Source of the DNA: a bacterium
GTDB taxonomy: Bacteria > Myxococcota_A > Bradymonadia > UBA7976 > UBA1532
Length of the DNA stretch: 36,991 bases
Assembly: GCA_030426945.1 (NCBI GenBank)
Contig: JAUHXL010000016.1
Location: 1-36,991, forward strand
Direction: 5' to 3'
The notes below the pieces were generated by a model, which was not told the DNA's origin, ran no database searches, and saw only the letters and a list, made by a program, of their open reading frames with translations. This document shows positions 35,708 through 36,991 of this stretch, piece after piece (position 1 is the first letter of the stretch; the number at the start of each line of letters is the position of its first letter). The position numbers and the translations under genes are program-made.

Positions 35708-36296
35708 AGCGATCGGCGCAACACGGGGGGACATCACCGCGGTCAGTCGGCGGGAGGCGCTGGGCCTGCTGGGGGCGGTGGGCGCCTTCGCGCTGGGCGT
35801 GCGCCTGCGGCCGGCCGCGGCCGCGGCAGGAGCGTCCGCGGAGAGTGAGGTGAGGCTGTTCGTCGCCATCCGGCCGGACGGGCGGACGCTGCTGACGAGC
35901 CATCGCTCCGAGATGGGGCAGCACGTGTGGACGGCGATGGCGCAGGTCATCGCCGACGAGCTGGACGGCTGGCCGCGGTGGTGCGGCAGGCGGCGACCAC
36001 CGAAGCGCGCGTGCGTCACACCGCTGCGCCGCGTCGAGGGCGCGGCGGTCACGACCATCGAGGGGGCCGAGGGGCGCATCGCCGAGGCGCTGCGCGCGGC
36101 GTGGATCGACCTGCAGGTGCCCCAATGCGGGTTCTGCCAGGCCGGCCAGCTGATGTCGGCCGTGGCGCTGCTGAAGGCGGTGCCGACGCCGGACGACGCG
36201 GCCATCGACCGCGGCATGAACGGCAACCTGTGTCGCTGCGCGACCTACACGCGCATCCGCGCGGCCATCCACCAGGCGGCGAGGGCGGTGAAGTGA
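35704..36296 (+). pseudogene. Frameshifted and chimeric isoquinoline 1-oxidoreductase-like remnant (IorB-like N-terminus joined to IorA-like [2Fe-2S] C-terminus)
   Basis: ATG 35704 (ATGA overlap with permease stop) leads to a 6-G run (35735-35740); frame then must shift to read ITAVSRREALGLLGAVGAFALGVRL (Tat-like) and RPDGRTLLTSHRSEMGQHVWTAMAQVIADELDGW (IorB-like), then CVTPLRRVEGAAVTTIEG...VPQCGFCQAGQLMSAVALL...NGNLCRCATYTRIRAAIHQAA (IorA-like). Confidence 0.65.
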
Positions 36297-36862
36297 GCGT
36301 CCTGCTGCTGATCGGCGCGGTGCTGCTGGGCGCGCCCGCGCCCCCCGAAGAGCTGAAGGATCCCGGCCACTTCGCCGACCTGGCCGATGAAGAGACGCGG
36401 GCGAAGGCGCTGTTCGGCGAGGTGGCGAAGGTGCTGTTGCACCCGCGCTGCGCCAACTGCCACCCCGCGACGCCGCGCCCGCTGCAGACCGACGCGCAGC
36501 GACCCCACATCCCGTGGGTGGTGCGCGGGAAGGACGGCGAGGGCGCGCCCGGGCTGACCTGCGACACGTGCCACGGCGAGACCAACGACCTGCAGCAGCC
36601 GGGCGCCCCGCACTGGCACCTGGCGCCCGCCGAGATGGCCTGGGTGGGCAAGACCGCGGGCGGGGTGTGTCGGCAGCTGAAGGATCCGGCGCGCAACGGC
36701 GGCCGCACGCTCGAGGCGGTGCACCGGCATCTGGCGGAGGATCCGCTGGAGGCCTACGGGTGGCGGGCGCCGAAGCATCTGCAGCCCGCGCCGGGGAGTC
36801 AGAAGCGGTTGGCGGCGCTGTTCCGCGCGTGGATCGAGGCGGGGGCGCACTGCCCCCAGTGA
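36293..36862 (+). CDS. Small exported protein with two CxxCH heme-binding-like motifs
   Basis: GTG start overlapping the previous stop (GTGA); signal-like VSVLLLIGAVLLGAPA; CANCH and CDTCH motifs. Confidence 0.75.
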   Translation: MSVLLLIGAVLLGAPAPPEELKDPGHFADLADEETRAKALFGEVAKVLLHPRCANCHPATPRPLQTDAQRPHIPWVVRGKDGEGAPGLTCDTCHGETNDLQQPGAPHWHLAPAEMAWVGKTAGGVCRQLKDPARNGGRTLEAVHRHLAEDPLEAYGWRAPKHLQPAPGSQKRLAALFRAWIEAGAHCPQ

Positions 36863-36904
36863 AGGGACGAGGTGTACCCGACGCGGCCGGCGGGCAGGGA
36901 GAAC

Positions 36905-36937
36905 CTTGCCCTTGCCCTTGCCCTTGCCCTTGCCCTT
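36905..36937. repeat. Hexanucleotide tandem repeat (CTTGCC)5
   Basis: Five exact copies of CTTGCC at 36905-36934 plus partial; the same unit reappears at 36981-36991 where the window ends. Confidence 0.95.
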
Positions 36938-36991
36938 TCGCACCCACGTACGCATTGGCCGCTGCGCTCGGGATGGAGCCCTTGCCCTTCC

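Overview
This is a high-GC bacterial chromosomal window. The content looks Myxococcota/deltaproteobacterium-like (lipoproteins with 'DGDGxxD' thrombospondin-type-3 repeats, MopE-like metal-binding repeats, GTGA/ATGA-coupled genes); that affiliation is inference only. I support about 29 protein-coding features plus one frameshifted/chimeric pseudogene candidate. No rRNA, tRNA or CRISPR array was recognised. Main content, left to right: Kelch/TSP3/Ig-like lipoprotein; short response regulator plus histidine kinase; fatty acid desaturase; NmrA-like oxidoreductase; serine hydrolase; SAM methyltransferase; ABM-domain/PadR operon with a clear operator-like palindrome. An accessory block follows (about 12.2-17.7 kb): RAYT-type HUH transposase, PD-(D/E)XK-like nuclease operon, N-domain-less DnaB-like ATPase and WYL regulator. 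After that come a lipoprotein fusing an HhH-like segment, two PLD (HKD) motifs and a PHP/CehA-like metallohydrolase; an AAA ATPase (DUF234-like) preceded by a 15-bp iteron-like array; a J-domain/TPR pair; a MopE-like acidic protein; a sodium:solute symporter; a catalytic-His-less E2-like acyltransferase; a methyltransferase/FAD-oxidoreductase pair; an RluA-type pseudouridine synthase; a permease with no canonical start codon; and a degenerate isoquinoline-oxidoreductase-like fusion followed by a di-CxxCH protein. The strongest candidates for something undescribed are the HhH-PLD-PHP lipoprotein, the nuclease/ATPase/WYL accessory block, the 15-bp iteron array at the ATPase gene, and the iorB/iorA-like chimera. 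All family calls come from reading motifs by eye; no database search was run.
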